DNA of 64,000 bases from the NCBI GenBank assembly GCA_030054145.1, contig JASGCK010000006.1:1-64000 (forward strand), written 5' to 3'. The stretch's first letter is position 1. Every line of letters starts with the position of its first letter. The position numbers and the translations under genes are program-made. Below are positions 53,056 to 62,422 of this stretch, one piece after another. The DNA is from Cytophagales bacterium (GTDB lineage: Bacteria; Pseudomonadota; Gammaproteobacteria; Burkholderiales; Burkholderiaceae_C). A model generated the notes under the pieces. It was not told the DNA's origin, did no database searches, and saw only the letters and a list, made by a program, of their open reading frames with translations.

Positions 53056-53932
53056 GCGGATGCCTCATTGCCTCGCGCCGCGCAATCCAAATGGTGGCCG
53101 CGCAAATCACCGCGCCGCCAATCAGTGTGGTTTGCGTGGGAACGTCATTAAACGCAAGCCAACCCCACAGTGCGGCCCAAATCAGTTCTAAAAACTTGAG
53201 TGACTGTGTGGCGGAAATATCGGCTGATCGAAACGCTTTGGTCAAACTTAAATGTCCGAGGCTGCCCAGTGCGCCGCAGATGATGAATAAGCCCCACTGC
53301 GCGAGCGTCGGCGTTTTCCAATAGAGGATGGCGAGCGGCAAGCTAAAGACGCTCACTGTGAGCGATTGCCAAAACACAATCACGCGCGTCGATTCGTATT
53401 TGGTCAGTGCCTTGGTAATTAAAAACGATGCTGCAAAAAGTGGTCCTGATGCCAGCATCGCGAGGTTGTACCAACCGCCTGTTCCGCCAAGCTGGGGGCC
53501 CACCACAATCATCACGCCCGTAAATCCTAAAAGCGACGCAATCCAGCGGTCTAGCTGCATTTTTTCGCCCAAGAACCAAGCCGCGCCAATCATGATGAAG
53601 ATCGGGCCCACAAAGCCAATGGCGGTGGTATCGGCTATGGGGATTTTCGGCAGCGCATAAAACCACAGCATGAGACCTACGGTGTGAAATGCGCCGCGTG
53701 TGAATTGACCGCCTACATTGGCTGGTTTGTAGGCGGCAAGCCCGTTTTTAATGACCCAGGGCGTAAACAGTAAAAGCCCCAAAAAGTAGCGCAAAAATTG
53801 AGCTTGAAAAGGATCTAAATCTTTGGCGAGCGAGCGAACGATCGTGTTGAGTAGGACGAATAAAAATCCCGCAAGCGCGGCCCACAACATGGCGTGGGTG
53901 GATGCGGGAAATGAAAAAGGAAGGCGAGGCAT
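53039..53932 (-). CDS. DMT-superfamily (EamA) transporter
   Basis: A 297-residue membrane protein with ten hydrophobic helices arranged as two EamA repeats (about 12-145 and 160-290). The first repeat ends [22 protein letters not shown], the conserved EamA turn. These proteins export amino acids or other metabolites. Substrate unknown. It is upstream of selO and overlaps it by 17 bp, so the two are co-expressed with msrB probably following. Confidence 0.9.
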   Translation of the reverse strand: MPRLPFSFPASTHAMLWAALAGFLFVLLNTIVRSLAKDLDPFQAQFLRYFLGLLLFTPWVIKNGLAAYKPANVGGQFTRGAFHTVGLMLWFYALPKIPIADTTAIGFVGPIFIMIGAAWFLGEKMQLDRWIASLLGFTGVMIVVGPQLGGTGGWYNLAMLASGPLFAASFLITKALTKYESTRVIVFWQSLTVSVFSLPLAILYWKTPTLAQWGLFIICGALGSLGHLSLTKAFRSADISATQSLKFLELIWAALWGWLAFNDVPTQTTLIGGAVICAATIWIARREAMRHPHERIE

Positions 53933-54057
53933 CTTTGCATTATCGGCACTAGGGCAGATACCAATGACGCGGTATGTCTTGTCTGAAACAATGGATACTC
54001 GCTTTGTGCCCCCTGCCTTCTTTGTGTCCCCTGCCTTTTTTACTTTGGAGATTGCCC

Positions 54058-55686
54058 ATGCTCGGCCTCATGCAAGACCATCCGCTATTGATTTCTAGTT
54101 TGATTGATTTTGCTCAGCGGCATCACGCCGATGGTGAAATTGTCTCGCGCCGCGTGGAGGGAGATATTCATCGTTACACATGGGGCGATGTTGCGAAGCG
54201 TGCGCGTCAAGTAGCCAATGCGCTGGATGGACTCAATTTGGCTTTTTCTGATCGCGTGGCAACTCTGGCTTGGAATGGCTATCGTCACTTAGAAATTTAT
54301 TTTGGCGCAAGCGGCTCTGGGCGCGTGCTGCATACGCTTAATCCGCGTTTGCATCCTGATCAAGTGGTATGGATTGCCAACCACGCGGAAGACCAAGTGC
54401 TGTGCTTTGACATGAGCTTTTTGCCGATTGTGCAGGCCGTTCACAGCCGTTGCCCGACGATCAAAACCTATGTGGCGCTGTGCGACGCTGACAAGCTGCC
54501 CACCGATTCTGGCATCCCTCATTTGCTGAGTTACGAGGCGTGGATTGGCAAACAACCAAGTACGTATGTATGGCCAACGTTTGATGAAAATAGTGCATCG
54601 TCCATGTGCTACACCAGTGGCACAACGGGCAACCCCAAAGCGGCGCTGTATTCGCATCGCTCTACGCTGCTGCACGCTTATGCTGCGGCTTTGCCCGATG
54701 TCATGTGCATTAGCGCACGCGACGCGATTTTGCCAGTGGTGCCAATGTTCCACGTGAATGCTTGGGGCATTCCATACAGCGCGGCGTTGACGGGTGCGAA
54801 GTTGGTGTTCCCTGGCGGCGCAATGGATGGCAAGTCCATCTACGAATTAATTGAAGCGGAGGGCGTGACGTACTCGGCGGGCGTACCAACGGTGTGGCAA
54901 ATGATGCTGACGCACATGAAAACCAACAACTTGAAATTTGGCACGATGACGCGTACCGTGATCGGCGGATCTGCTTGCCCGCCAGCCATGATTCGGGCAT
55001 TCAACGACGACTATGGTGTGGAGGTGCTGCACGCGTGGGGCATGACGGAGATGTCACCACTGGGGACGCTTTGTACGCTTAAAAATAAACAACTCAAACT
55101 GCCGCCAGATGCGCAGATGCAAATTCGGCTCAAGCAAGGACGGGCGATTTTTGGGGTAGATATGAAGATCGTTGACGAAGCGGGCAACGAGCTGCCGTGG
55201 GATGGCAAAACATATGGCGATTTGCTAGTTAAAGGTCCGTGGGTCTTGGGGGCTTATTTCAAAGGCGAGGGCGGCGATCCTTTAGTCAATGGCTGGTTCC
55301 CAACGGGTGATGTGGCAACGATTGATGCGGACGGCTTTATGCAAATTACTGACCGCAGCAAGGATGTGATCAAGTCGGGCGGCGAGTGGATTAGCTCGAT
55401 TGATATTGAAAATATTGCGATGGCACATCCCGCCGTCATGATGGCGGCATGCATTGGAATGCCGCATCCCAAGTGGGACGAGCGCCCCATTGTGGCGGTG
55501 GTGAAGCGTCCCGATATGGCGGTGTCGCGTGACGAGTTGCTTCAATTTTTTGAAGGCAAAACAGCGAAGTGGCAGATTCCAGATGATGTGGTTTTTGTGG
55601 ATGCCATACCACTTGGTGCAACTGGGAAAATGCAAAAAATGAAATTGCGCGAAGAGCTTAAAAATTACCAATTACCTAGTCTTTAG
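54058..55686 (+). CDS. Medium/long-chain acyl-CoA ligase
   Basis: A 542-residue AMP-forming ligase. The ATP-binding loop is CYTSGTTGNPKAALYSH, the adenylate motif is HAWGMTEMSP, and the C-terminal swivel carries GWFPTGDVATID and the lysine in GATGKMQKMKL. It activates a fatty acid (or similar acid) to its CoA thioester via acyl-AMP. The ATG at 54058 with GGAG upstream replaces a longer frame that begins in a tandem cccctgcctt repeat. It precedes the Liv-type transporter, which may import the acid. Confidence 0.9.
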   Translation: MLGLMQDHPLLISSLIDFAQRHHADGEIVSRRVEGDIHRYTWGDVAKRARQVANALDGLNLAFSDRVATLAWNGYRHLEIYFGASGSGRVLHTLNPRLHPDQVVWIANHAEDQVLCFDMSFLPIVQAVHSRCPTIKTYVALCDADKLPTDSGIPHLLSYEAWIGKQPSTYVWPTFDENSASSMCYTSGTTGNPKAALYSHRSTLLHAYAAALPDVMCISARDAILPVVPMFHVNAWGIPYSAALTGAKLVFPGGAMDGKSIYELIEAEGVTYSAGVPTVWQMMLTHMKTNNLKFGTMTRTVIGGSACPPAMIRAFNDDYGVEVLHAWGMTEMSPLGTLCTLKNKQLKLPPDAQMQIRLKQGRAIFGVDMKIVDEAGNELPWDGKTYGDLLVKGPWVLGAYFKGEGGDPLVNGWFPTGDVATIDADGFMQITDRSKDVIKSGGEWISSIDIENIAMAHPAVMMAACIGMPHPKWDERPIVAVVKRPDMAVSRDELLQFFEGKTAKWQIPDDVVFVDAIPLGATGKMQKMKLREELKNYQLPSL

Positions 55687-55796
55687 CTTATCAGCCGTTG
55701 TCCCCTAGGGGCTTTCCCTGAAGGAAAAAAGTGAAAAACGAGTTAGCCTTGCAGCCTATCGTGTTCGTTTAATTATTCATACTAAGGAGATTTTTC

Positions 55797-57035
55797 ATGC
55801 GTCCCGTTATTCTTAAAACAATTGCTTTGTCGGTGTTTGCTGCCAGTATGTCGGCAGCGATTGCGCAGTCAGGCGAAACCGTCAAAATTGCACATATCGA
55901 TCCATTTTCTGGTCCGTTTGCCAACGTAGGGGTGAATCAATTTAAAAGTTGGCAGTTTGTTGCCGAGCGTAAAAGCGGAAAAAATAATCCTGCGGGCGTG
56001 AAGTTTGAAGTGACTCAGTTTGATAACAAAGGCTCACCGCAAGAAAGTCTGACTGCGCTGCAAGCAGCGATTGACCAAGGTTACCGCTACATCACGCAAG
56101 GTAATGGATCGGGCGCTGGTTTGGCGCTATCGGATGCCGTTCAAAAATACAACGACCGCAATCCTGGCAAGGAAGTTATTTATTTAAATTACGCCGCAGT
56201 TGACCCAGCGATGACGAACGAAAAGTGCAGCTATTGGCACTTCCGCCTTGATGCTGATACCACCATGAAAATGGAGGCACTGACAACATTTATGAAAGAT
56301 CAGCCCAAGGTTAAAAAAGTCTTTTTGCTGAATCAAAACTACTCACACGGACAGCAGGTTTCGCGCTACTTTAAAGAAGGCATGAAATCAAAACGCCCTG
56401 ATGTGCAAATCGTTGGCGACGACTTGCATCCAATTGGTCAGGTCAAAGATTTCGCACCGTATGTCGCAAAAATTAAGCAATCAGGCGCGGATACTTTGGT
56501 CTCTGGTAACTGGGGCACGGACTTAACGTTGCTTGTGAAGGCTTTGAACGATGCGGGCATGAAGTTGCCGATGTACACCTACTACGCAGGCGTGACGGGA
56601 ACGCCGACTGCCTTAGCGGCTGGCGGTGAGGGCGAGGTTTATGTCATTGCGTATGGGCACTCCAATCATTCGGGTGAGCTGGGCAAACTGGGTGCTGACT
56701 TTAAGAAAAAATATAACGATGACTACTACACCTACGCAATAACCAACGGTATTGATCTGCTTGGGCAAGCGATGGCGAATGCGAAATCGACTAACCCCGC
56801 GAAAGTTGCTGCGGCGTTAGAGGGGCTGTCCGTCAAGAGCTTTGCAGGCGATGTGACGATGCGTAAGTCGGATCATCAATTGCAACAATCGATGTTCATC
56901 ACGAAATGGCAAAAAGTGGATAAGAAAAATCCTTATAGCGTAGAGAATACGGGCTACACATTTGCATCAATTAAGCAGCTACCCCCTTATATTGCAAGCA
57001 CGCCAACTTCTTGCCAAATGAAACGCCCTTCATAA
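55797..57035 (+). CDS. Branched-chain-type ABC substrate-binding protein 1
   Basis: A 412-residue periplasmic LivK-type receptor with a signal peptide (about 24 residues, ending AIAQSGE). GETVKIAHIDPFSGPFANVG and IDQGYRYITQGNGSGAGLAL are the usual blocks. AAGGAG lies before the ATG. The ligand may be an amino acid, amide or aromatic/fatty acid. It is followed after 25 bp by a close paralogue, indicating tandem duplication and specialisation. Confidence 0.9.
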   Translation: MRPVILKTIALSVFAASMSAAIAQSGETVKIAHIDPFSGPFANVGVNQFKSWQFVAERKSGKNNPAGVKFEVTQFDNKGSPQESLTALQAAIDQGYRYITQGNGSGAGLALSDAVQKYNDRNPGKEVIYLNYAAVDPAMTNEKCSYWHFRLDADTTMKMEALTTFMKDQPKVKKVFLLNQNYSHGQQVSRYFKEGMKSKRPDVQIVGDDLHPIGQVKDFAPYVAKIKQSGADTLVSGNWGTDLTLLVKALNDAGMKLPMYTYYAGVTGTPTALAAGGEGEVYVIAYGHSNHSGELGKLGADFKKKYNDDYYTYAITNGIDLLGQAMANAKSTNPAKVAAALEGLSVKSFAGDVTMRKSDHQLQQSMFITKWQKVDKKNPYSVENTGYTFASIKQLPPYIASTPTSCQMKRPS

Positions 57036-57060
57036 TTTTTTTACTCAGGACTTCTTGCAT

Positions 57061-58287
57061 ATGATTGCTAAAACCACCTTGAGGGCGCTTGTTCTTGCCA
57101 GCGCAACCCTTTGCGCAAGCGCCGCTTTTGCGCAAAAAGGCGAGACGGTAAAGATTGCCTTTATTGACCCGTTATCGGGTTCGTTTGCCAATATCGGACA
57201 AAACTTGTTTAAAACATGGCAGACGATTGGTGCATTACCCAACGCCGCTGGTGTGAAGTACGAGATGGTTCCTTTTGATAATAAGGCTTCGCCGCAAGAG
57301 TCGCTGAGTGCGCTGAAGGCTGCTATCGATCAGGGCATTCGCTTTGTTGCACAAGGTAACGGATCGGGCGCGGCGGCAGCTATTTCTGATGCGGTCACCA
57401 AGCATAACGAGCGCAATCCTGGCAAGGAAGTTGTTTTCTTAAACTATGCGGCGGTTGACCCTGCATTAACTAATGAGCGCTGCTCGTTTTGGCACTTCCG
57501 TTTTGATGCCGATACTTCCATGAAGATGGAAGCGATGGCAGCGGCAATGCAGGGAGATAAATCGGTCAAAAACGTCTACTTCTTGGGGCAAAACTATGCG
57601 CATGGTGTGCAGGTCGCCAAGTACGGGAAAGAGTCCATCGCACGCCGCCGCCCCGACATTAAGTTTGTTGGCGATGAGTTACATCCCATTGGTGCTGTTA
57701 AAGACTTCTCGCCTTACGTTGCCAAGATCAAGCAATCGGGTGCCGATACTGTGGTGACAGGCAACTGGGGTGCCGATATGTCACTGTTATTCAAGGCAGC
57801 CAAAGACGCAGGCTTAAATGTTAATTGGTACACCTACTATGCAGGTGCACAAGGTACACCGATTGCAATGGGCAACTGGGGTGAGGACAAAGTGCGCGTG
57901 GTCTATGTTCACCACCCTAACTTGGCTAGTACACGTAAACTGGTTGATGAATTTAAAACCAAATATAAAGAAGACATGAGCTCGCTGACCATTGGTCATG
58001 CCGTCGCGGTTTTGGCGGGTGGCATGGTCAAAGCGCAATCGACTGATCCTCTGAAGGTAGCAAAGGCAATGGAAGGCTTGACCGTTAAAAGCTTTAGTGG
58101 CGATATCACCATGCGTGCCGCAGATCATCAATTGCAACAAACACTTTATGCGAGTGTCTGGAGAAAGAAAAATGCAAAAAATAATTATGACGTAGAGGAC
58201 ACGGGAATGACTTGGGCTCCTGAACGCGTGTTTGAACCTTACGTTTCTAGTACGCCCACAAGTTGTCAAATGAAACGTCCTGCGTAG
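57061..58287 (+). CDS. Branched-chain-type ABC substrate-binding protein 2
   Basis: A 408-residue paralogue of the preceding receptor, with its own signal peptide (ending AAFAQKG) and the same ending S-T-P-T-S-C-Q-M-K-R-P. The two share long blocks (PFDNKASPQESLSALKAAID here versus QFDNKGSPQESLTALQAAID), so the duplication is fairly recent. The ATG at 57061 is preferred over a TTG six bases earlier. It delivers ligand to the LivH/LivM channel that follows after 73 bp. Confidence 0.9.
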   Translation: MIAKTTLRALVLASATLCASAAFAQKGETVKIAFIDPLSGSFANIGQNLFKTWQTIGALPNAAGVKYEMVPFDNKASPQESLSALKAAIDQGIRFVAQGNGSGAAAAISDAVTKHNERNPGKEVVFLNYAAVDPALTNERCSFWHFRFDADTSMKMEAMAAAMQGDKSVKNVYFLGQNYAHGVQVAKYGKESIARRRPDIKFVGDELHPIGAVKDFSPYVAKIKQSGADTVVTGNWGADMSLLFKAAKDAGLNVNWYTYYAGAQGTPIAMGNWGEDKVRVVYVHHPNLASTRKLVDEFKTKYKEDMSSLTIGHAVAVLAGGMVKAQSTDPLKVAKAMEGLTVKSFSGDITMRAADHQLQQTLYASVWRKKNAKNNYDVEDTGMTWAPERVFEPYVSSTPTSCQMKRPA

Positions 58288-58360
58288 ACGGCGCATTACG
58301 CACACGTGTTGTTTCTCACACCTTATCGACCATGACACCCATACACATTAGGAAGCACTG

Positions 58361-59311
58361 ATGCTTGAACTGCTCACCTCGTCCTTGTTGAACGGAATTA
58401 GTTTTGGACTTTTGCTATTCATGCTGAGTGCAGGGTTGACGCTGATATTTAGCATGATGGGGGTGCTGAACTTTGCGCACGCTTCCTTTTATATGCTGGG
58501 AGCTTATTTCGCCTACACGATTACGAGCGTGGCAGGATTTTTGCCTGCGCTGATCTTGGCACCTTTGATCGTTGGCTTATTAGGCGTGTTGTTTGAGCGC
58601 TTTTGTTTGCGCCGTGTCCATGCGTTTGGTCATGTGCCTGAACTGCTGATCACGTTTGGCTTGTCCTACATCATCCTAGAGCTAACTCAGTTGATTTGGG
58701 GGCGTAGCTCGGTTGATTACCGTGTGCCTGAGTTTTTAACAGGCTCGTTGTTTACTTATTTTGGAACAGAGTTTCCCAAGCACCGCGGCTTTATGATGCT
58801 CGTCGCTTTGGTGATGCTCACGCTGCTGTGGTTGTTGTTAAAAAAGACGCGGATTGGTCTGGTTATTCAGGCTGCACTGACACATCCAGAAACTGTAGAA
58901 ACGCTTGGGCATAACGTGCCCCGCGTTTTTATGATGGTGTTTGGCGGCGGCGCTGCATTGGCAGGGCTGGCTGGCGTGATTGGTGGTTATGCCTCGGTGA
59001 CTGAGCCTGGCATGGCAAACAGCGTGGGGCCTATTATTTTTGTGGTGGTGGTGGTGGGCGGCATGGGATCATTGGCTGGCGCATTTGTAGCTTCACTACT
59101 GATTGGAGTTGTGCAAACTTTTGCGGTTGCCATTGATGCGTCGCTTATGAGTGTGCTTGCCAGCGTTGGCTTGACTGTGACACCAGAAACGTTTGGCTAT
59201 GCACTGTGGAAACTTAAAGTCAGTCAATGTGCGCCGATTCTGCCATTTTTGCTGTTGGTGCTTATATTAATTTTTAAGCCCAAGGGTTTAATGGGTTCGC
59301 GTGAAGGCTGA
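58361..59311 (+). CDS. Branched-chain ABC permease LivH-type
   Basis: A 316-residue inner-membrane permease with about eight hydrophobic helices. The opening LLNGISFGLLLFMLSAGLTL and GGMGSLAGAFVASLLIGVVQ are hallmarks of LivH. It forms one half of the channel for the Liv-type uptake system. The end overlaps the livM-type gene by 11 bp. Confidence 0.93.
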   Translation: MLELLTSSLLNGISFGLLLFMLSAGLTLIFSMMGVLNFAHASFYMLGAYFAYTITSVAGFLPALILAPLIVGLLGVLFERFCLRRVHAFGHVPELLITFGLSYIILELTQLIWGRSSVDYRVPEFLTGSLFTYFGTEFPKHRGFMMLVALVMLTLLWLLLKKTRIGLVIQAALTHPETVETLGHNVPRVFMMVFGGGAALAGLAGVIGGYASVTEPGMANSVGPIIFVVVVVGGMGSLAGAFVASLLIGVVQTFAVAIDASLMSVLASVGLTVTPETFGYALWKLKVSQCAPILPFLLLVLILIFKPKGLMGSREG

Positions 59312-60617
59312 GGCGATAAAAATGCGTACAAATTACTTTCAATTCAAACCACTCAACATCGGGCGATTTGTCGTCTGGACGGTGTTTGCCTTGGTGCTTA
59401 TCTTCGCGCCACTGGTGTTTACCAGTAGTTTAAGTCACACCATGCTCTCGCAAATGGGGACAGTGGTCATTGTGTGCCTCAGCTACAACATGCTGTTAGG
59501 TCAGGGCGGAATGTTAAGTTTTGGGCACGCCGTTTATTCTGGTTTGGGCTCATTTTTATCGATCCACACCTTGAACTTAATTAGCAACGGTTCCCTGCCT
59601 CTGCCTGTGAGTTTGGTTCCCATCGTTGGCGGACTATTTGGCGCTTTTTTCGCTGTTATTTTGGGTTGGGTGACGACTAAAAAAGCCGCTACGCCTTTTG
59701 CGATGATCACCATGGGTGTTGGTGAATTGGTTTGGGCGATGTCACTGATGTTTCCAGAGTTCTTTGGCGGTGAGGGTGGCATCAACGGCAACCGTGTGGC
59801 GGGAAGCAGCACGTTTGGCATCACATTTGGACCGCAAATTCAGCTTTATTATTTGATTGCCATTTACACATTTGTGTGTACGGGTTTGATGTTCGCGTTC
59901 ACGCAAACACCACTGGGTCGGATGCTGAACGCTGTGCGAGATAACCCTGAACGCGTTGAATTTGTGGGCTACAACACACAAGTGGTGCGCTATATCGTGT
60001 TCATTATTGCGGCATTTTTTGCGGGCATTTCGGGTGGGTTAGCGGCGCTTAATTTTGAGATTGTGACTGCTGAGGTTGTGAGTGGTTATCGCTCGGGTGC
60101 GCTTTTGTTGTTTACGTTTTTAGGCGGCGCAACATTCTTTTTTGGCCCTATTCTGGGGGGTATATTGCTCGTGCTCGCAACGGTTTTGTTGTCCGAAATC
60201 ACCAAAGCTTGGTTGCTTTATTTAGGGCTGGTTTTCCTTTTGATGGTGATGTATGCCCCAGGCGGCGTAGCCAGTCTCATCATGATGAATGTTCGCGTCA
60301 TGATGTTTGGTTTCTTTAAGCGGTTATGGGTGCGTTATCTCGCTTTATTTGTGACTGGTGCGACTGCGTTTTTAGGTGCAGCTGCCATTATTGAGATGGT
60401 CTACCATATGCAATTAAATGCGGCAGAAAGCGAGGCGTTAATGTTTTTGGGCATGACGCTAAATGTCAATGGCCTGAACGCATGGGTAGGGTCTTTGTTG
60501 GTGATGTTGACGGGCATCGCTTTGTTTGAATTAGTGCGTCGTCAGTTTAAGCATGACTGGGATGCCATCCAAATCGATATTGAGCGCGAGATGAAACGTC
60601 GGGAGGCGTTAGCATGA
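59301..60617 (+). CDS. Branched-chain ABC permease LivM-type, long form
   Basis: A 438-residue permease. The core matches LivM (LSYNMLLGQGGMLSFGHAVY, TPLGRMLNAVRDNPERVEFVGY). It is about 100 residues longer than usual because of a C-terminal extension with one to two extra hydrophobic segments and a charged tail (ELVRRQFKHDWDAIQIDIER). The start is a GTG overlapping livH; an ATG at 59322 is an alternative. It ends overlapping the livG-type gene by four bases. Confidence 0.9.
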   Translation: MKAEAIKMRTNYFQFKPLNIGRFVVWTVFALVLIFAPLVFTSSLSHTMLSQMGTVVIVCLSYNMLLGQGGMLSFGHAVYSGLGSFLSIHTLNLISNGSLPLPVSLVPIVGGLFGAFFAVILGWVTTKKAATPFAMITMGVGELVWAMSLMFPEFFGGEGGINGNRVAGSSTFGITFGPQIQLYYLIAIYTFVCTGLMFAFTQTPLGRMLNAVRDNPERVEFVGYNTQVVRYIVFIIAAFFAGISGGLAALNFEIVTAEVVSGYRSGALLLFTFLGGATFFFGPILGGILLVLATVLLSEITKAWLLYLGLVFLLMVMYAPGGVASLIMMNVRVMMFGFFKRLWVRYLALFVTGATAFLGAAAIIEMVYHMQLNAAESEALMFLGMTLNVNGLNAWVGSLLVMLTGIALFELVRRQFKHDWDAIQIDIEREMKRREALA

Positions 60618-61381
60618 GTTACGCCTTAGAGTTAAAAGATCTTAGAAAAAGCTTTGGCAAAACCGAAATTATTCGGGGTTGCAACTTAGCTGTTCATGCG
60701 GGGGAGCGCGTCGCCATCATTGGCCCGAATGGGGCAGGCAAGTCCACGCTGTTTAATTTAATGAGTGGTCGGTTTGAGCCGACGAGCGGTGATGTCATGC
60801 TAAATGGACAGCGCATTAACGGCAAAAAACCCTATGAGATTAATCGCCTAGGTTTGTCGCGCAGTTTCCAAATTACAAATATTTTTCCTAAGTTGAGCGT
60901 CTTTGAAAATCTGCGCTGCGCGGTGCTTTGGAGCTTAGGCTATCGCTATACATTCTTCAAATTTTTGGCTGACTTGCATGACGCAAATGGACGAGCGGTT
61001 GAGCTGATGGAGATGATTGGACTTGATCGAAAGCGTGATGTCTTGGCGATGAATTTGACGTATGCAGAGCAGCGCGCCTTGGAGATTGGCATCACGATAG
61101 GCGGCGGCGCAGAAGTGATTCTTTTGGATGAACCAACCGCTGGCATGAGCCAAAGTGAAACCACCCGATTTATTAAATTGATTAAAGCAGTCACCGTGGG
61201 TAAAACACTCTTAACAGTTGAGCACGATATGGGCGTGGTATTTGGTCTGGCGGATCGAATTGCGGTGCTTGTTTACGGCGAGATTTTGGCGTTTGACACG
61301 CCAGATGCGGTGCGTGCGAACGCGAAAGTGCAAGAGGCCTATTTGGGATCTTCTGCTGCTGATGCACAGGGAGGGCACTGA
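60614..61381 (+). CDS. Branched-chain ABC ATPase LivG-type
   Basis: A 255-residue ATPase with Walker A GPNGAGKST, a LivG-type signature region (LTYAEQRALEIGITIG, where LSGG is replaced by LTYA), Walker B VILLDEPTAGMS and H-loop TVEHDMGVVF. It couples ATP hydrolysis to uptake together with the LivF-type protein. It begins within the end of the livM-type gene as an ATGA overlap. Confidence 0.92.
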   Translation: MSYALELKDLRKSFGKTEIIRGCNLAVHAGERVAIIGPNGAGKSTLFNLMSGRFEPTSGDVMLNGQRINGKKPYEINRLGLSRSFQITNIFPKLSVFENLRCAVLWSLGYRYTFFKFLADLHDANGRAVELMEMIGLDRKRDVLAMNLTYAEQRALEIGITIGGGAEVILLDEPTAGMSQSETTRFIKLIKAVTVGKTLLTVEHDMGVVFGLADRIAVLVYGEILAFDTPDAVRANAKVQEAYLGSSAADAQGGH

Positions 61382-61382
61382 G

Positions 61383-62078
61383 ATGTTAAAGGTTGAAAAT
61401 CTGCACGCCTACTACGGCAAAAGCCATGTGCTGCACGGTGTTAATTTTGAAGTTGGTAAGAGCGAAATTGTTGCCTTGCTGGGGCGTAATGGATCGGGGC
61501 GTTCCACAACAGCTAAAACTGTGATGGGGCTTGTGGATGGCACAGGCTCTATCGTTTGGAATGGACAAAAAATACTTGGAAAAAAAGCGTTTGAAGTTGC
61601 GCATCTGGGTATTGGTTACGTGCCAGAAAATAGAGATATTTTTTCAACCTTAACGGTGCATCAAAATTTGCTGTTAGGTCAAAAGCGCGGCGCAAAAAAC
61701 CTGCGCTGGTCGTTTGACGATATGTATCAAATGTTTCCGCGCTTAAAGGAGCGTCAGCATACAGAGGCGGGCGTGATGTCTGGCGGGGAGCAGCAGATGC
61801 TCACGCTGTGCCGCACCTTGATGGGCGATCCAGACCTCATCATCATCGATGAGCCAACGGAGGGCTTAGCGCCAAAGATTGTTGCGCTGGTTGCGGAGTA
61901 TTTACAAGAGCTTAAGCGCCGCGGTGTGTCGGTTCTCTTGATTGAACAAAAGCTAACCATTGCAATGCAAATCTCTGACCGATGCTTGGTGATGGGGCAC
62001 GGTGCGATTGTGTTTGATGGCACAACCGAAGCACTACGCGCGGATGCTTATATCCGCAAAGAGTGGCTTGAGGTTTAG
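61383..62078 (+). CDS. Branched-chain ABC ATPase LivF-type
   Basis: A 231-residue ATPase. Walker A reads GRNGSGRST, with Arg in place of the usual Lys; the signature is MSGGEQQML, Walker B LIIIDEPTEGLAP. The Lys-to-Arg change also occurs in some LivF proteins of this bacterial group as I recall, so it is probably tolerated. The true start is the ATG at 61383, one base after the livG stop; a longer in-frame extension upstream lies inside livG. It is the last gene of the transport operon. Confidence 0.9.
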   Translation: MLKVENLHAYYGKSHVLHGVNFEVGKSEIVALLGRNGSGRSTTAKTVMGLVDGTGSIVWNGQKILGKKAFEVAHLGIGYVPENRDIFSTLTVHQNLLLGQKRGAKNLRWSFDDMYQMFPRLKERQHTEAGVMSGGEQQMLTLCRTLMGDPDLIIIDEPTEGLAPKIVALVAEYLQELKRRGVSVLLIEQKLTIAMQISDRCLVMGHGAIVFDGTTEALRADAYIRKEWLEV

Positions 62079-62081
62079 GTT

Positions 62082-62402
62082 TTAAATCGTGATTTTGTTC
62101 AGCCAAATATCTTTGTACATTACCCAGTCGCCCATAAAACTGTAGATTGGGCGTTTGAACGATGCGGGTTTGTTTTTTTCAAAGAAGAAATGGCCAATCC
62201 ATGCAAAGCCATAACCTGCTAATAGTCCGTAGATGAGGAACATAGGCTGGCGTGCGACTAGCAACATGATGAGGCAACCCAGCGCTGCCGTTGATCCGAC
62301 AAAGTGAAGTCGGCGGCACATTCGGTTGCTGTGCTCGGCTAAGTAAAGGGGATAGAAGCTAGCGAAGGTTGTTGCATCTTGAATTGAATTGTTGGCATTC
62401 AT
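62082..62402 (-). CDS. DUF962/Mpo1-like membrane protein
   Basis: A 106-residue protein of the DUF962/Mpo1 family. Two hydrophobic stretches (LHFVGSTAALGCLIMLLVAR, FLIYGLLAGYGFAWIGHFFF) hold the conserved histidines of H-F-x-G and G-H-F-x-x-E-K-N-x-P. Yeast Mpo1 is an Fe(II)-dependent alpha-oxidising dioxygenase of 2-hydroxy fatty acids; a related role is possible here. The start at ATG 62402 is preferred to a TTG at 62420. It converges with the livF-type gene after three bases. Confidence 0.85.
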   Translation of the reverse strand: MNANNSIQDATTFASFYPLYLAEHSNRMCRRLHFVGSTAALGCLIMLLVARQPMFLIYGLLAGYGFAWIGHFFFEKNKPASFKRPIYSFMGDWVMYKDIWLNKITI

Positions 62403-62422
62403 AGAACCGCTTTCGGACAAAT

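Noticed and set aside
55702-55730. Possible terminator after the acyl-CoA ligase (cccctagggg and tttcc-ctgaa-ggaaa)
   Set aside because: The stems are short and no T-run follows on the coding strand.
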